Source: Frankia sp. RB7 (GTDB lineage Bacteria > Pseudomonadota > Alphaproteobacteria > Rhizobiales > Xanthobacteraceae). Taken from it: DNA of 64,000 nucleotides. Below the pieces are notes generated by a model that was not told where the DNA came from, did no database searches, and saw nothing but the letters and a program-made list of their open reading frames with translations. The position numbers and the translations under genes are program-made. Shown here one piece after another: positions 10,108 through 18,131 of this stretch; within the stretch, counting starts at the first letter, position 1, and each line of letters begins with the position of its first letter. The stretch is from NCBI GenBank assembly GCA_030403585.1, contig JAUEPE010000002.1, positions 62,001 through 126,000 on the forward strand, read 5' to 3'.

Positions 10108-11043
10108 CTAGCGGCGGCGACCAAAGACGGAAGCCAGCTCCGCGGGCATTCCTCCGATCCGACCTTCGCGAACCGCAACGATGATCACGCAACCCAAGCA
10201 CACAAGGTAAGGCAGGCAGGAAATTAGGTATGGCGACAAAGTCAGCCCGGTTGCCTGGAGGCGGAGCGTAGCGGCCTCGCTCAGGCCAAACAGCAGGACT
10301 ACAGGCAGCACAAGGAAAGGATTCCAGCGCGCCACGATCACCAGCCCGACCGCGACGAAGCCGCGCCCCTTGGTCATCTCATTGGCCCAGGTCTGGGTGT
10401 AGTCGACTGAGAGAATAGCGCCGGCAAAGCCGGATAACAAACCGCCGACCAGGATGCCCTGAGCCTGGACCAGCAACGGTCGTATCCCGAGCGCGCGCGC
10501 AGTCTGGAATGACTCGCCCGTTATGCGCCAATTGAGGCCCGTCCGTGTGCGGTAGAGCCACAGGCCCGCGATCAGTACGACCAGGATCGCAAAGGGCGCG
10601 ATCGCCGTGAGCTGTGTCAGGATCGGACCTACGAAGAGAGCGTCGGCGAAACTGTTGTCTGCGAGCGGGGCGAGGCCAGCCACCTTGCCGCCGATCGCAG
10701 AGCGTCCGAAGTAAGAGCTGAGTCCGAGCCCAAGTGTGAATACCGCGATGCCGCTGCCGATCTGGTTGGCGTCACAGCCGAGGCACAAAGTTGCATGCAC
10801 GAACGATAGGAGAAGGCCCGCTGTCGCGCCCGCGGCAAATCCCAGCACCGGGCTGCCGGTCGCGGCCGCGACCGCGAAACCGACACAGGCGCCGCAAAGC
10901 ATCTGGCCCTCGACGCCGAGATTGACGATGCCGACCCTCTGGGTAAGGGTCTCGCCGAGCGTCACCATCATCAGCGGTGTCGAGGAGCGCAGCATCGCCG
11001 CGACCCAGGAGCCCGCGATAGCAAGGGCTTCGGTCTCAGCCAT
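10108..11043 (-). CDS. BMP-family ABC transporter permease, second subunit (NupQ/YufQ-like)
   Basis: A 311-residue membrane protein starting MAETEALAIAG at 11043, 8 nt inside the upstream permease gene; longer readings lack support. The segment GETLTQRVGIVNLGVEGQML is the signature of the second permease of BMP-type (purine nucleoside) importers. About eight to ten hydrophobic helices follow. It is the last gene of the minus-strand cluster and should form the channel with the permease encoded at 11036-12067. Substrate is not known; characterised relatives carry nucleosides. Confidence 0.88.
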   Translation of the reverse strand: MAETEALAIAGSWVAAMLRSSTPLMMVTLGETLTQRVGIVNLGVEGQMLCGACVGFAVAAATGSPVLGFAAGATAGLLLSFVHATLCLGCDANQIGSGIAVFTLGLGLSSYFGRSAIGGKVAGLAPLADNSFADALFVGPILTQLTAIAPFAILVVLIAGLWLYRTRTGLNWRITGESFQTARALGIRPLLVQAQGILVGGLLSGFAGAILSVDYTQTWANEMTKGRGFVAVGLVIVARWNPFLVLPVVLLFGLSEAATLRLQATGLTLSPYLISCLPYLVCLGCVIIVAVREGRIGGMPAELASVFGRRR

Positions 11044-12067
11044 GACGCGCGGTCCCGCGTCCGGCAAGGCCGCTCGCGCCGAGGGCGGCGACAAACAGCA
11101 GGCCCTGCATGATGGTGGCGCTCGCGCTCGGAATTTTTGAATAAAGCTGCAAGGCATCGCCTGCCGCAATCAGTCCGCCGATCAGAATTGCGATCGGGAT
11201 GGCGCGCAAGAAATTCTGGCCCGAGAGCCACGCAACGAGAAACCCGGTCAGGCCATAGCCAACGGAGATGCCGGCCTGCAAGCGGCCCTGGATCGCCGAT
11301 GTTTCGCAGATGCCGGCAAAGCCCGCGAGCGCGCCTCCGAGCGCCATCACCAGCAGCGTCTGCTTGACGAAGCTGAAGCCGGCCATGGCCGCGACTTTGC
11401 GGTTGCCGGCGAGCACGCGGAGCGCGATGCCCCAGCGCGTATGGGTAACCGAGATGTGCAGTACAACGGCCGCCGCAATGCCAACGATCAGCCCGACATG
11501 GGCGCGGGTTCCAAACACACTCGGGACGATCGCGGCCGGCGGAAACATCATCGTCGCGGGCCAGCCAAGGCTCGCCGGATCCTTCCAGGCGCCGTAGATG
11601 ACATAATTCACGAGCAACACCGCGACATAGTTCATCAACAGTGTCGAGATGGTTTCGTTGACGTTGCAGCGTGCGCGAAGCAATCCGGCAATTCCGCTCC
11701 ACGCGCCGCCGCCGATGGCGCCGGCAAGCAGCATAGCGGGCAGTAAAACAACCATCGGCGCCGCCGGCAGCGCGATCACGACGGCAGTACCAGTGAGTGC
11801 GCCGAAATAGAGCTGTCCTTCGCCGCCGACGGTGATCAGGCCGAGCCGGGCTGGCAGGATGACGGCGAGGGCGCAAAGCAGGATCGGCGTTGCCTTGACC
11901 AGGCTTTCGGATAGCGAATAGCTGTCACCGAAAGCATACAGGACCATTTGCGACAAAGTCGCGAGCGGAGGCCGGCCGATCGCGGCGAGGAAGATCGAAG
12001 CTCCAATCAGAAATGCCGCGCTGCCGCCAACGATTGCAATGATCCGGATGCTGCCTGCTGCGCTCAT
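11036..12067 (-). CDS. BMP-family ABC transporter permease, first subunit (NupP/YufP-like)
   Basis: A 343-residue permease. After an N-terminal helix, the segment VKATPILLCALAVILPARLGL, then TVGGEGQLYFGAL, matches the first permease of BMP-type importers. NVNETISTLLMNYVA is the conserved cytoplasmic-loop region of this family. The start ATG at 12067 overlaps the ATPase stop by 4 nt, and its own stop overlaps the next permease by 8 nt. Confidence 0.88.
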   Translation of the reverse strand: MSAAGSIRIIAIVGGSAAFLIGASIFLAAIGRPPLATLSQMVLYAFGDSYSLSESLVKATPILLCALAVILPARLGLITVGGEGQLYFGALTGTAVVIALPAAPMVVLLPAMLLAGAIGGGAWSGIAGLLRARCNVNETISTLLMNYVAVLLVNYVIYGAWKDPASLGWPATMMFPPAAIVPSVFGTRAHVGLIVGIAAAVVLHISVTHTRWGIALRVLAGNRKVAAMAGFSFVKQTLLVMALGGALAGFAGICETSAIQGRLQAGISVGYGLTGFLVAWLSGQNFLRAIPIAILIGGLIAAGDALQLYSKIPSASATIMQGLLFVAALGASGLAGRGTARHG

Positions 12068-13572
12068 GCTGCCTCGATCATGGCGTGGCCTGCCATCCAG
12101 CGGCCGAGCGTCCGGCGATCGGCGGCCTCGCGCCTGGTGATACCCATGATCTCGCCAGCATGGATCACTGCAATACGGTGAGCGTAGCTGAGGAGATCGT
12201 CGAGTTCCTCGGAGATCCAGACGACGCAGGCGTCCTCAGTTGCCTGGCGAAACATTTCGCGATAGACCGCCTGGGTCGCCAGCACGTCTAGTCCCATCGT
12301 CGGATAGCAGGCGATCACAAGGCGAACCCTGCCGGAGAGCTCGCGCGCGATGACGAGTTTTTGCAGATTGCCACCGGACAGCGCCGAAGCTGCGAGCGTT
12401 GGTTGCGGCGGCCGTATGTCGTAGCGCGAGATGAGCTCGTGTGCGCGTCGGAAGGCTGCCTTGCGATCTGGAAAGAAATCGAGCTGCCGAACGTCTCGTA
12501 AAGCGAGATTGAGAGCTAGATCGAGGTCGGCGACCACGGCGTTGTCGAGCGGACGTTCTGGAACGTAGGCGACGTCACCGGATATCGCGCCGTCCTCCAC
12601 GCGGCTCGCGATGCTGACGCCGTCGAGAACGACGTCGCCCGCAAGCGCTGGCACAAGACCAGCCAGGCTTTCGGCCAGAGTGAATTGGCCATTGCCGGAG
12701 ACACCGGCAATGCCCAGGATTTCGCCTGGGGCGAGCTCGAAAGAGACGTCACGGATCTTCCTGCCTTGAATGTCTGCGGAGAGTCCGCGCACTTGCAGCA
12801 ACGGGACATCGGTCGGGGGTGATGACGGCGGCGGCAGCGAACCTGCGACGCCGCGCCCGACCATCGCCTCGACCAGCGAACCGGGCGTGCGGTCGCGAGC
12901 GGGCGCCTCGTCGACGATTTTACCTCCGCGCATCACCACGATGTGGTCGGCGCAAGCTGCGATGTCGGCGAGCTTGTGCGTGATCAGCACGACGGCCTTG
13001 CCTTCGGAGGTCAGCGTCTTGATGAAGCCGTAGAGCCGCTCGGTCTCCGCGGGCGTCAACACTGAGGTCGGCTCGTCCAGGATCACAACACGAGCGTCGA
13101 GATTGAGCACCTTCGCCAGTTCCACGAGCTGCCGTTCGCCCACGCTCAGCGTGCGCACGGCACGGTTCGGGTCGATCTCCGGTGCGAGCCGGGTGAGCCA
13201 GCGAAGTGCGGCCCGCACCTTTGTGCTGCCGCGCGGCTGCAGCCAAGGTGCGTCCGGCAGGGCTGCCAGCAAATTCTCGAGGACGGACAGCGCGGGAATC
13301 AGCGAGAATTGCTGAAACACCATGCCGATGCCCGCAGCCATTGCTTCGCGCGGCGAGGAGAAGCTAACGGGTTGGCCCGAGATGCGGATCGTTCCGGCAT
13401 CGGCCGCATAGAAGCCGTACAGGATTTTCATCAACGTACTTTTGCCTGCCCCGTTCTCGCCGAGCAGGGCCAACACCTCCCCGGCATTGACGGTGACGCT
13501 GACGTCGTCGTTGGCGAGCACTGGGCCGAACTGCTTTCGGATCGAAGACATCATGACCAGCGGCTGGGCCAT
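12064..13572 (-). CDS. BMP-type ABC transporter ATP-binding protein (two ABC domains)
   Basis: A 502-residue protein made of two tandem ABC domains, like NupO/RbsA. The first half has Walker A GENGAGKS (residues 38-45), signature LSVGERQ and Walker B VVILDEPTSVL. The second half has a degenerate P-loop region (IAGVSGNGQ), as usual for this class, but a good signature LSGGNLQK. It energises the two permeases encoded immediately downstream. Starts 3 nt after the RidA-family gene. Confidence 0.9.
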   Translation of the reverse strand: MAQPLVMMSSIRKQFGPVLANDDVSVTVNAGEVLALLGENGAGKSTLMKILYGFYAADAGTIRISGQPVSFSSPREAMAAGIGMVFQQFSLIPALSVLENLLAALPDAPWLQPRGSTKVRAALRWLTRLAPEIDPNRAVRTLSVGERQLVELAKVLNLDARVVILDEPTSVLTPAETERLYGFIKTLTSEGKAVVLITHKLADIAACADHIVVMRGGKIVDEAPARDRTPGSLVEAMVGRGVAGSLPPPSSPPTDVPLLQVRGLSADIQGRKIRDVSFELAPGEILGIAGVSGNGQFTLAESLAGLVPALAGDVVLDGVSIASRVEDGAISGDVAYVPERPLDNAVVADLDLALNLALRDVRQLDFFPDRKAAFRRAHELISRYDIRPPQPTLAASALSGGNLQKLVIARELSGRVRLVIACYPTMGLDVLATQAVYREMFRQATEDACVVWISEELDDLLSYAHRIAVIHAGEIMGITRREAADRRTLGRWMAGHAMIEAA

Positions 13573-13575
13573 GTC

Positions 13576-14055
13576 TCACCCGATAGCAAAGATGGCATCA
13601 ACCTCGACCGCGGCTCCGCGGGGGAGGTTAGCGACGCCGACGGCCGTGCGTGCATGATGGCCGCGCGCCCCGAAAAGTTCATGCATCAGATCGGATGCTC
13701 CGTTGATCACCTGGGGAATGTTGGGATAGCTCGGCGTGCAATTGACGAAGCCACCGAGCCGCAGGCAGCAAGATACGCGGTCAAGTGAGCCGCCGCAGGC
13801 GAGTTTCAGCGCGGCAATCAAGTTGAGGCCGCAGACACGTGCCGCGGCCTGGGCCTGGGGAAGGTCATAGACCTCGCCAACTTTGCCAACAAAGCGCACA
13901 TCGCCATTCCATTCGCAGACTTGGCCCGCGAGATAGACAAGGTCGCCGTGCCGGCGGAACGGAATGAAGTTGGCGATCGGCTGCGGCACTTGCGGCAGTT
14001 CGATGCCAAGCGAGGCGAGGCGCTGGTCGGCGGACTCGACGGCAAGACCGGTCAT
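13576..14055 (-). CDS. RidA (YjgF/UK114) family protein
   Basis: A 159-residue protein, slightly longer than canonical RidA (about 128) because of an N-terminal extension. The core shows YLAGQV, then the C-terminal signature with Arg136 (HARTAVGVANLP) and Glu151 (VEVDA). These align with Arg105 and Glu120 of E. coli RidA, so the deaminase-type active site appears preserved. RidA proteins hydrolyse reactive enamine/imine intermediates. Being placed between a BMP-type importer and a cysteine hydrolase suggests a role in degrading the imported compound, much as RutC accompanies RutB in pyrimidine breakdown; this is inference. It overlaps the hydrolase gene by 4 nt. Confidence 0.88.
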   Translation of the reverse strand: MTGLAVESADQRLASLGIELPQVPQPIANFIPFRRHGDLVYLAGQVCEWNGDVRFVGKVGEVYDLPQAQAAARVCGLNLIAALKLACGGSLDRVSCCLRLGGFVNCTPSYPNIPQVINGASDLMHELFGARGHHARTAVGVANLPRGAAVEVDAIFAIG

Positions 14056-14843
14056 CGCGCCGCCAGCGCCTTGAGGATCGCGGCAGATTGCGTCACGAAG
14101 CCGAATAGCAGCTTGACATTATAGAGCACGGCCTGGACACAATAGTCCGGCGAGGTCGTCGCCGTGCCATCCTCGATCAAGATGGTATCGTATCCGAGGA
14201 AGCTCGCATCCTCGAGCGTTGTCATCACGCACTGGTCCATGTTGACCCCACCGATGAACAACGTTTTGATGCCCATGTTGCGGAGTATCGCGTCTGTCTC
14301 GGTGTCCCAGAACGCACTGAAGCGGTGCTTGATGATCTGCACGTCCCGGGTGCCGGGATTGATCTCGTCGACCACCTCGGCACCCCAGCTTCCTGCGGCG
14401 ATCACCTCGGAGCGGGTGCCCGGGACAGGTTGCGCAATGCCGGGTTCGTCACCGCGCGGATTGTGGGCGTGTCGCAGCGACGGTGAGATATTGAGCAGAT
14501 CCTTCCGCACGCCCCAGTTCACCCAGACCACCGGGATGTCCTGCTTGCGAAAGGCCTCGATCAGTGCCGCCAGCGGCTTGATCGGCATGCGGTTCGGTGA
14601 GACGTCGATGCCGCGAGAGTCCAGCCAGCCGCCCTTGGTGCAGAAGTCATTCTGCATGTCCACGATCAGCAACGCGGATTTTGCGGCATCGACAGTGATG
14701 TTTTGCGGCTCGGCCGCGATCGCAAGCGGCCGGACCTGCGGGGCAGGGCGCGTCATGTCGACGGCATCAGGCGTGACCGTCCAGCCCTGGCTGGCGTTGG
14801 TCCCCATGATCACGGGTACCGTAGGTTTGGCGGTGACGTTCAT
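14052..14843 (-). CDS. Isochorismatase-like cysteine hydrolase
   Basis: A 263-residue amidohydrolase-type protein with the full catalytic triad: Asp62 (LLIVDMQNDF), Lys172 (IIKHRFSAFWDT) and Cys205 (GGVNMDQCVMTTLED). The DMQNDFCTKGGWLD segment resembles ureidoacrylate amidohydrolase (RutB) and biuret-hydrolase-like enzymes, which cleave C-N bonds in small nitrogen compounds. An N-terminal stretch of about 50 residues precedes the domain. The gene lies 27 nt after the BMP binding-protein gene and overlaps ridA, so it belongs to the transport operon. Substrate is unknown; a ureide or N-carbamoyl compound is a plausible guess. Confidence 0.85.
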   Translation of the reverse strand: MNVTAKPTVPVIMGTNASQGWTVTPDAVDMTRPAPQVRPLAIAAEPQNITVDAAKSALLIVDMQNDFCTKGGWLDSRGIDVSPNRMPIKPLAALIEAFRKQDIPVVWVNWGVRKDLLNISPSLRHAHNPRGDEPGIAQPVPGTRSEVIAAGSWGAEVVDEINPGTRDVQIIKHRFSAFWDTETDAILRNMGIKTLFIGGVNMDQCVMTTLEDASFLGYDTILIEDGTATTSPDYCVQAVLYNVKLLFGFVTQSAAILKALAAR

Positions 14844-14870
14844 GAGGTGCCTCCTGACGCTTGACAGGCG

Positions 14871-15932
14871 TTACTTCGTGGTGCCGGTGATGCCCTTGAC
14901 CAGATAGTCCATGGTCTCGATCTGCTCCATCGAGAGCTTTTGGCCAGAAGCTACAACAACCGTGCCATCTTGCTTGGCGATCGGGCCTTCCCAGATCGAT
15001 TTCTTGCCCGAGTTGATATCGTCCTTGAGCTTCAGGATGCCTTCCTGAACCGTTGCGGGTACCATCGGACCGAACGGATCGAGCACGACGTTGCCGCTGG
15101 CAAGATCGCCGCGCACATGGCCGGCTTTCCAGGTGCCGGCCTTGATCTGCTTGATCAGCTCGACCATCATTGGTCCCCAGTTCCAGGATACGCCGGTGAG
15201 CCACGCCTTCGGAGCGCGGTTGTGAATGTCGACGTCCTTGCCAATCATCAGGATGCCGCGCTTCTCGGCGGCCTGCGCGATGGTGATGGGGCTGTCGACC
15301 TGCTCTGCGATCACGTCGATGCCGGCGTCGGCAAAAGCGTTGGTTGCCTCGGTTTCCTTCTGGGGCTCCCACCAGCCGCCGTTCCAGACCACCGTCGTGG
15401 TCGCGCTAGGATTGACTGATTGCGCGCCGAGAGTGAAGGCGTTCACCGAGCGCATCAGTTGCGGGATTTGGAAGCCACCCTGGAAGCCAAGCTTTCCGGA
15501 CTTGCTGAGATGGCCGGCGGCGACGCCCGCCAGATACATGCCAGCATCGCTGTCGGCCCAATAGGTGCCGACGTTCTTGGAGGTTTTCAATCCGCCCGCA
15601 TGCAGGATGGTCACGTCAGGGTGCTTTTCGCCGACCTTGAGGGCGTAGTCGAGATAACCATAGGAAGTGGCGAAGATGATCTTGTGACCGCTTGCAATAA
15701 GCCTCTCCATCACCCGCTCGACCTCGGCGGTTTCCGGGACCAGTTCGAAAGAGGTGGTGGTGACGCCGGGCAGGGTCTTCTCGACGAACTTGCGTCCGTC
15801 ATCCATCGATGTGTTGTAGCCAGCGTCCGCAGCCGGGCCGACATAAATGAAGCCGATCTTGTCCTCAGCCAGTGCCGGCGATGCGAGCGCGCCGGCGAAC
15901 GCGAGGGCGGTAAGCAGGGTAGCCTTTCTCAT
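14871..15932 (-). CDS. BMP-family ABC transporter substrate-binding protein
   Basis: A 353-residue periplasmic protein. The ATG at 15932 has a strong ribosome-binding site (aaggag, 15939-15944). A signal peptide of about 22 residues ends SPALA; there is no lipobox cysteine, so it is probably soluble in the periplasm. The mature start KIGFIYVGPAADAGYN is typical of BMP/PnrA/BmpA proteins, including the Asp-Ala-Gly-Tyr-Asn stretch near the ligand pocket. Relatives bind purine nucleosides; others in alphaproteobacteria accompany nucleobase-degradation genes. First structural gene of the cluster, preceded by a palindromic operator candidate. Confidence 0.9.
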   Translation of the reverse strand: MRKATLLTALAFAGALASPALAEDKIGFIYVGPAADAGYNTSMDDGRKFVEKTLPGVTTTSFELVPETAEVERVMERLIASGHKIIFATSYGYLDYALKVGEKHPDVTILHAGGLKTSKNVGTYWADSDAGMYLAGVAAGHLSKSGKLGFQGGFQIPQLMRSVNAFTLGAQSVNPSATTTVVWNGGWWEPQKETEATNAFADAGIDVIAEQVDSPITIAQAAEKRGILMIGKDVDIHNRAPKAWLTGVSWNWGPMMVELIKQIKAGTWKAGHVRGDLASGNVVLDPFGPMVPATVQEGILKLKDDINSGKKSIWEGPIAKQDGTVVVASGQKLSMEQIETMDYLVKGITGTTK

Positions 15933-15960
15933 GATATGCTCCTTCGTTGATGTCATGCGT

Positions 15961-15980
15961 GTAAGTAAACGTTTATTTAC
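15961..15980. promoter_or_regulatory. Putative TetR-type operator upstream of the BMP operon
   Basis: The 20-bp sequence gtaagtaaacgtttatttac is a palindrome with one mismatched pair (G/T at positions 5 and 16). It ends 28 bp upstream of the BMP binding-protein start codon, in an A/T-rich stretch where the promoter should lie. A TetR-family gene sits just upstream on the same strand, making it the likely reader. No second copy was found upstream of the regulator gene itself. Confidence 0.6.
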
Positions 15981-16155
15981 CTCAAGCAATCTGCATGCCA
16001 GCAGCGCTCGGCATTGTCGCGTGCCGGCTAAAAATGCGCTAAGTGGTTCACAAGCTATCGAGAATTGAGAAATGCGTCGGGATGCAAAGCCGCACCCGCG
16101 TTAGTCGGCCGTGACGGCACTTGCCGAAGAGTTGTGCACCTATGACTAAGATTTA

Positions 16156-16785
16156 TCAGGTGCCGTTCTTCAGGAAGCCAAGCATCATCTCTGTCGCGTA
16201 GCGCTTGTGCTCGGCCTGCCAGTCATCGTGGAGGATGTCCGACTTGAAAATCACCGAGAGAGTGTGCGCGTTGGAGCGATGAAAATACGCGAAGCCCACC
16301 ATGGCGACATAGAGTTGCAGCGGGTCGATGCCGCGACGAAAAATCTTTGCTTTCTCGCCCTGTTTCAAAATTTCACTGATCATCGCAATCAGCGGCGAGG
16401 CGACGACCGGTGTTCGGGAGCTCTTCTTCAGAAATCGGGCTCGCAGCAGGTTTTCCCCGCTGAGGATGTGGATCAACTCGGGGTGTTGGCCAAAATGGTC
16501 GTAAGTAAAGTCGAAGAGCTTCATCATCCCCTCGACCGGGCCGACATGCTTGAACTCCAACTTGAGCTCCTCAGCACGCAACTCACCCAGAACGTGTTCC
16601 AGGACGGCGACGTAGAGCTGATCTTTTCCACCGAAATAGTGGTAGATCATCCGCGGATTAGCTCGCGATTTCCGGCATATAGCCTGGATTCTTGCCCCGC
16701 TATATCCTCGTTGCGAGAATTCGGCGATGGCGGCACGCAGGATACGTTCTCGCGTGCCTTCCGAAGGGGAAATCTTATTGAGCAT
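16156..16785 (-). CDS. TetR/AcrR family transcriptional regulator
   Basis: A 209-residue regulator from ATG 16785; a TTG at 16818 could add 11 residues. The N-terminal helix-turn-helix reads TRERILRAAIAEFSQRGYSG, then an IQAICRKS recognition region and IYHYFGGKDQLY, the hallmark of TetR proteins. The C-terminal ligand/dimer domain (about 150 residues) is not diagnostic, though overall layout resembles RutR-like regulators. It lies 223 bp upstream of the BMP operon on the same strand and probably represses it through the palindrome at 15961-15980. The inducer may be the transported compound or a breakdown product. Confidence 0.88.
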   Translation of the reverse strand: MLNKISPSEGTRERILRAAIAEFSQRGYSGARIQAICRKSRANPRMIYHYFGGKDQLYVAVLEHVLGELRAEELKLEFKHVGPVEGMMKLFDFTYDHFGQHPELIHILSGENLLRARFLKKSSRTPVVASPLIAMISEILKQGEKAKIFRRGIDPLQLYVAMVGFAYFHRSNAHTLSVIFKSDILHDDWQAEHKRYATEMMLGFLKNGT

Positions 16786-17090
16786 GTTCTCGTGAGCCGC
16801 GCCTCTTGTCGATGCCAAGCTAGTCTCACTGGCTGGCTAGGCACAAGACGACACCGAGCTGAAATCGTGGATCAGGCAGACTGACGTGGCCGCTTCCTTA
16901 AGCGTCCCTCGAAGGGCGACCGCCCGGTTGGAGCGATCCCGAGGCGACGGTTGCCATGATGCCACCGTGCTCCTGTTTTGCCCGACGTGTCAAACGCCGC
17001 TGAGCCGGAGGCTCAAACCGCTCCGCGCGAAATTCCCCAACGATTTGTACTGTGCATGGGGTTGTTTTCGCGGTTTTGTTTTGAGGCTGA
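16786..17090. other. Intergenic region with repeat fragments; no gene seen
   Basis: This 305-bp gap lies between the TetR gene start and the end of the ribose-type permease gene (both minus strand). It holds the 25-nt repeat at 17048-17072, a small hairpin gagcc/ggctc near 17003-17015, and the short repeat fragment cctcgaagggcgac at 16907-16920. The right part is the 3' region of the sugar ABC operon; the left part must contain the TetR promoter, which I could not define. Open frames here look spurious. Confidence 0.55.
17048..17072 (-). repeat. 25-nt dispersed element, copy A
   Basis: Reads on the minus strand as cgcgaaaacaaccccatgca followed by cagta, identical over 25 nt to copy B at 30848-30872. 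It begins 18 nt after the stop codon of the ribose-type permease gene and has the same orientation as that gene. No open frame requires it to be coding. Confidence 0.75.
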
Positions 17091-18119
17091 TCAGTCCGCC
17101 GCTTTTTCTCGCAAGCGCTGCGCATAGACGTTGATGATCAGCGCCATCAGCAGGATCACGCCGCGGATCAGGATCTTCAGGAAGCTGTCGATGTTGACGT
17201 GGTCGAGGCCGTTATTGAGAACACCGAGAACGAAAAGCCCGACGATGGTGTTGCCGATGCCGCCGCGGCCGCCGAACAGGCTGGTGCCGCCGACGACGAC
17301 GGCGGCGATGGAGTCGAGCAGATAGGTGTCGAACTCGTTCTGCTGCGCGCTGCCGAAATGGGCGACGCCGAGCATGCCGCCGATGCCGGAGCACACCGCC
17401 GAGATCACCATGACGCTGCCTAAGATGAGCTTGACGTTGAGGCCGGAATATTCCGCCGCCTCGCGGTTGCCCCCGACCATGTAGACGTAGCGGCCGAAGC
17501 GCGTGTAGGTCAGCACCAGATGGCCGCCGAGCAGCATGATGGCCGCGACGATCACGATCCAGGGGATGCCGCCGATCGAGCCGGAGCCGAGCGTCGTGAT
17601 CAGGCTCGGGACCTTGTAGGCGATCTGGCCGCGCACCAGCAGCGCGGAGATGCCGGCTGCGATCTGCATCATCGCCAGGGTCATGATGAAGGAGGGGATG
17701 CCGATCACCGTCAGCCCCAGCGCGTTGACGAGGCCGAGCGCCGCGCAGAGCAGGATCGCGAGCAGGATCGCGGCGGCGCCGGCGAGGGGGATGTTGGGAA
17801 TGTTGACGTAGGATTCCTGCAGCGTGAAGTAGGCGACTGCAATGCCGGTGACGTTGGCGATGCCGGCGATCGACAGATCGATCTCCGCGCACAGGATCAC
17901 GAAGGTTAGGCCGACGGCGATGATGCCGGTCACTGACACCTGCGTCAGGATGTTGCCGAGATTGTCGATCGTCGCGAAGGAGGGGCTCGCAAGAGCGAAA
18001 AAACCGGACAGGAAGATCAGCGTCAGGAACGGCGCGATGTTGCGCATCTGCGAGCGCAAGAAGGGCGCAAGGCCCTTTGCGCGCTGGCCCGCCGCTGGTG
18101 CCGTCTCACTGCTCGCCAT
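17091..18119 (-). CDS. Ribose-type sugar ABC transporter permease
   Basis: A 342-residue RbsC-like inner-membrane permease with about eight to ten hydrophobic helices. The segment TLAMMQIAAGISALLVRGQ and the VGGNREAAEYSGLNV cytoplasmic loop are typical of the RbsC family (the loop contacts the ATPase). A VVVGGTSLFGGRGGIGNT motif marks the C-terminal half. It lies 12 nt downstream of the RbsA-like ATPase gene and forms the channel of the importer. Sugar specificity cannot be assigned. Confidence 0.9.
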   Translation of the reverse strand: MASSETAPAAGQRAKGLAPFLRSQMRNIAPFLTLIFLSGFFALASPSFATIDNLGNILTQVSVTGIIAVGLTFVILCAEIDLSIAGIANVTGIAVAYFTLQESYVNIPNIPLAGAAAILLAILLCAALGLVNALGLTVIGIPSFIMTLAMMQIAAGISALLVRGQIAYKVPSLITTLGSGSIGGIPWIVIVAAIMLLGGHLVLTYTRFGRYVYMVGGNREAAEYSGLNVKLILGSVMVISAVCSGIGGMLGVAHFGSAQQNEFDTYLLDSIAAVVVGGTSLFGGRGGIGNTIVGLFVLGVLNNGLDHVNIDSFLKILIRGVILLMALIINVYAQRLREKAAD

Positions 18120-18131
18120 GGTGCTTCTCCG

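Noticed and set aside
16886..17134. Small open frames in the repeat-rich gap
   Set aside because: They run through the repeated element and the 3' end of the permease gene and have no plausible product.
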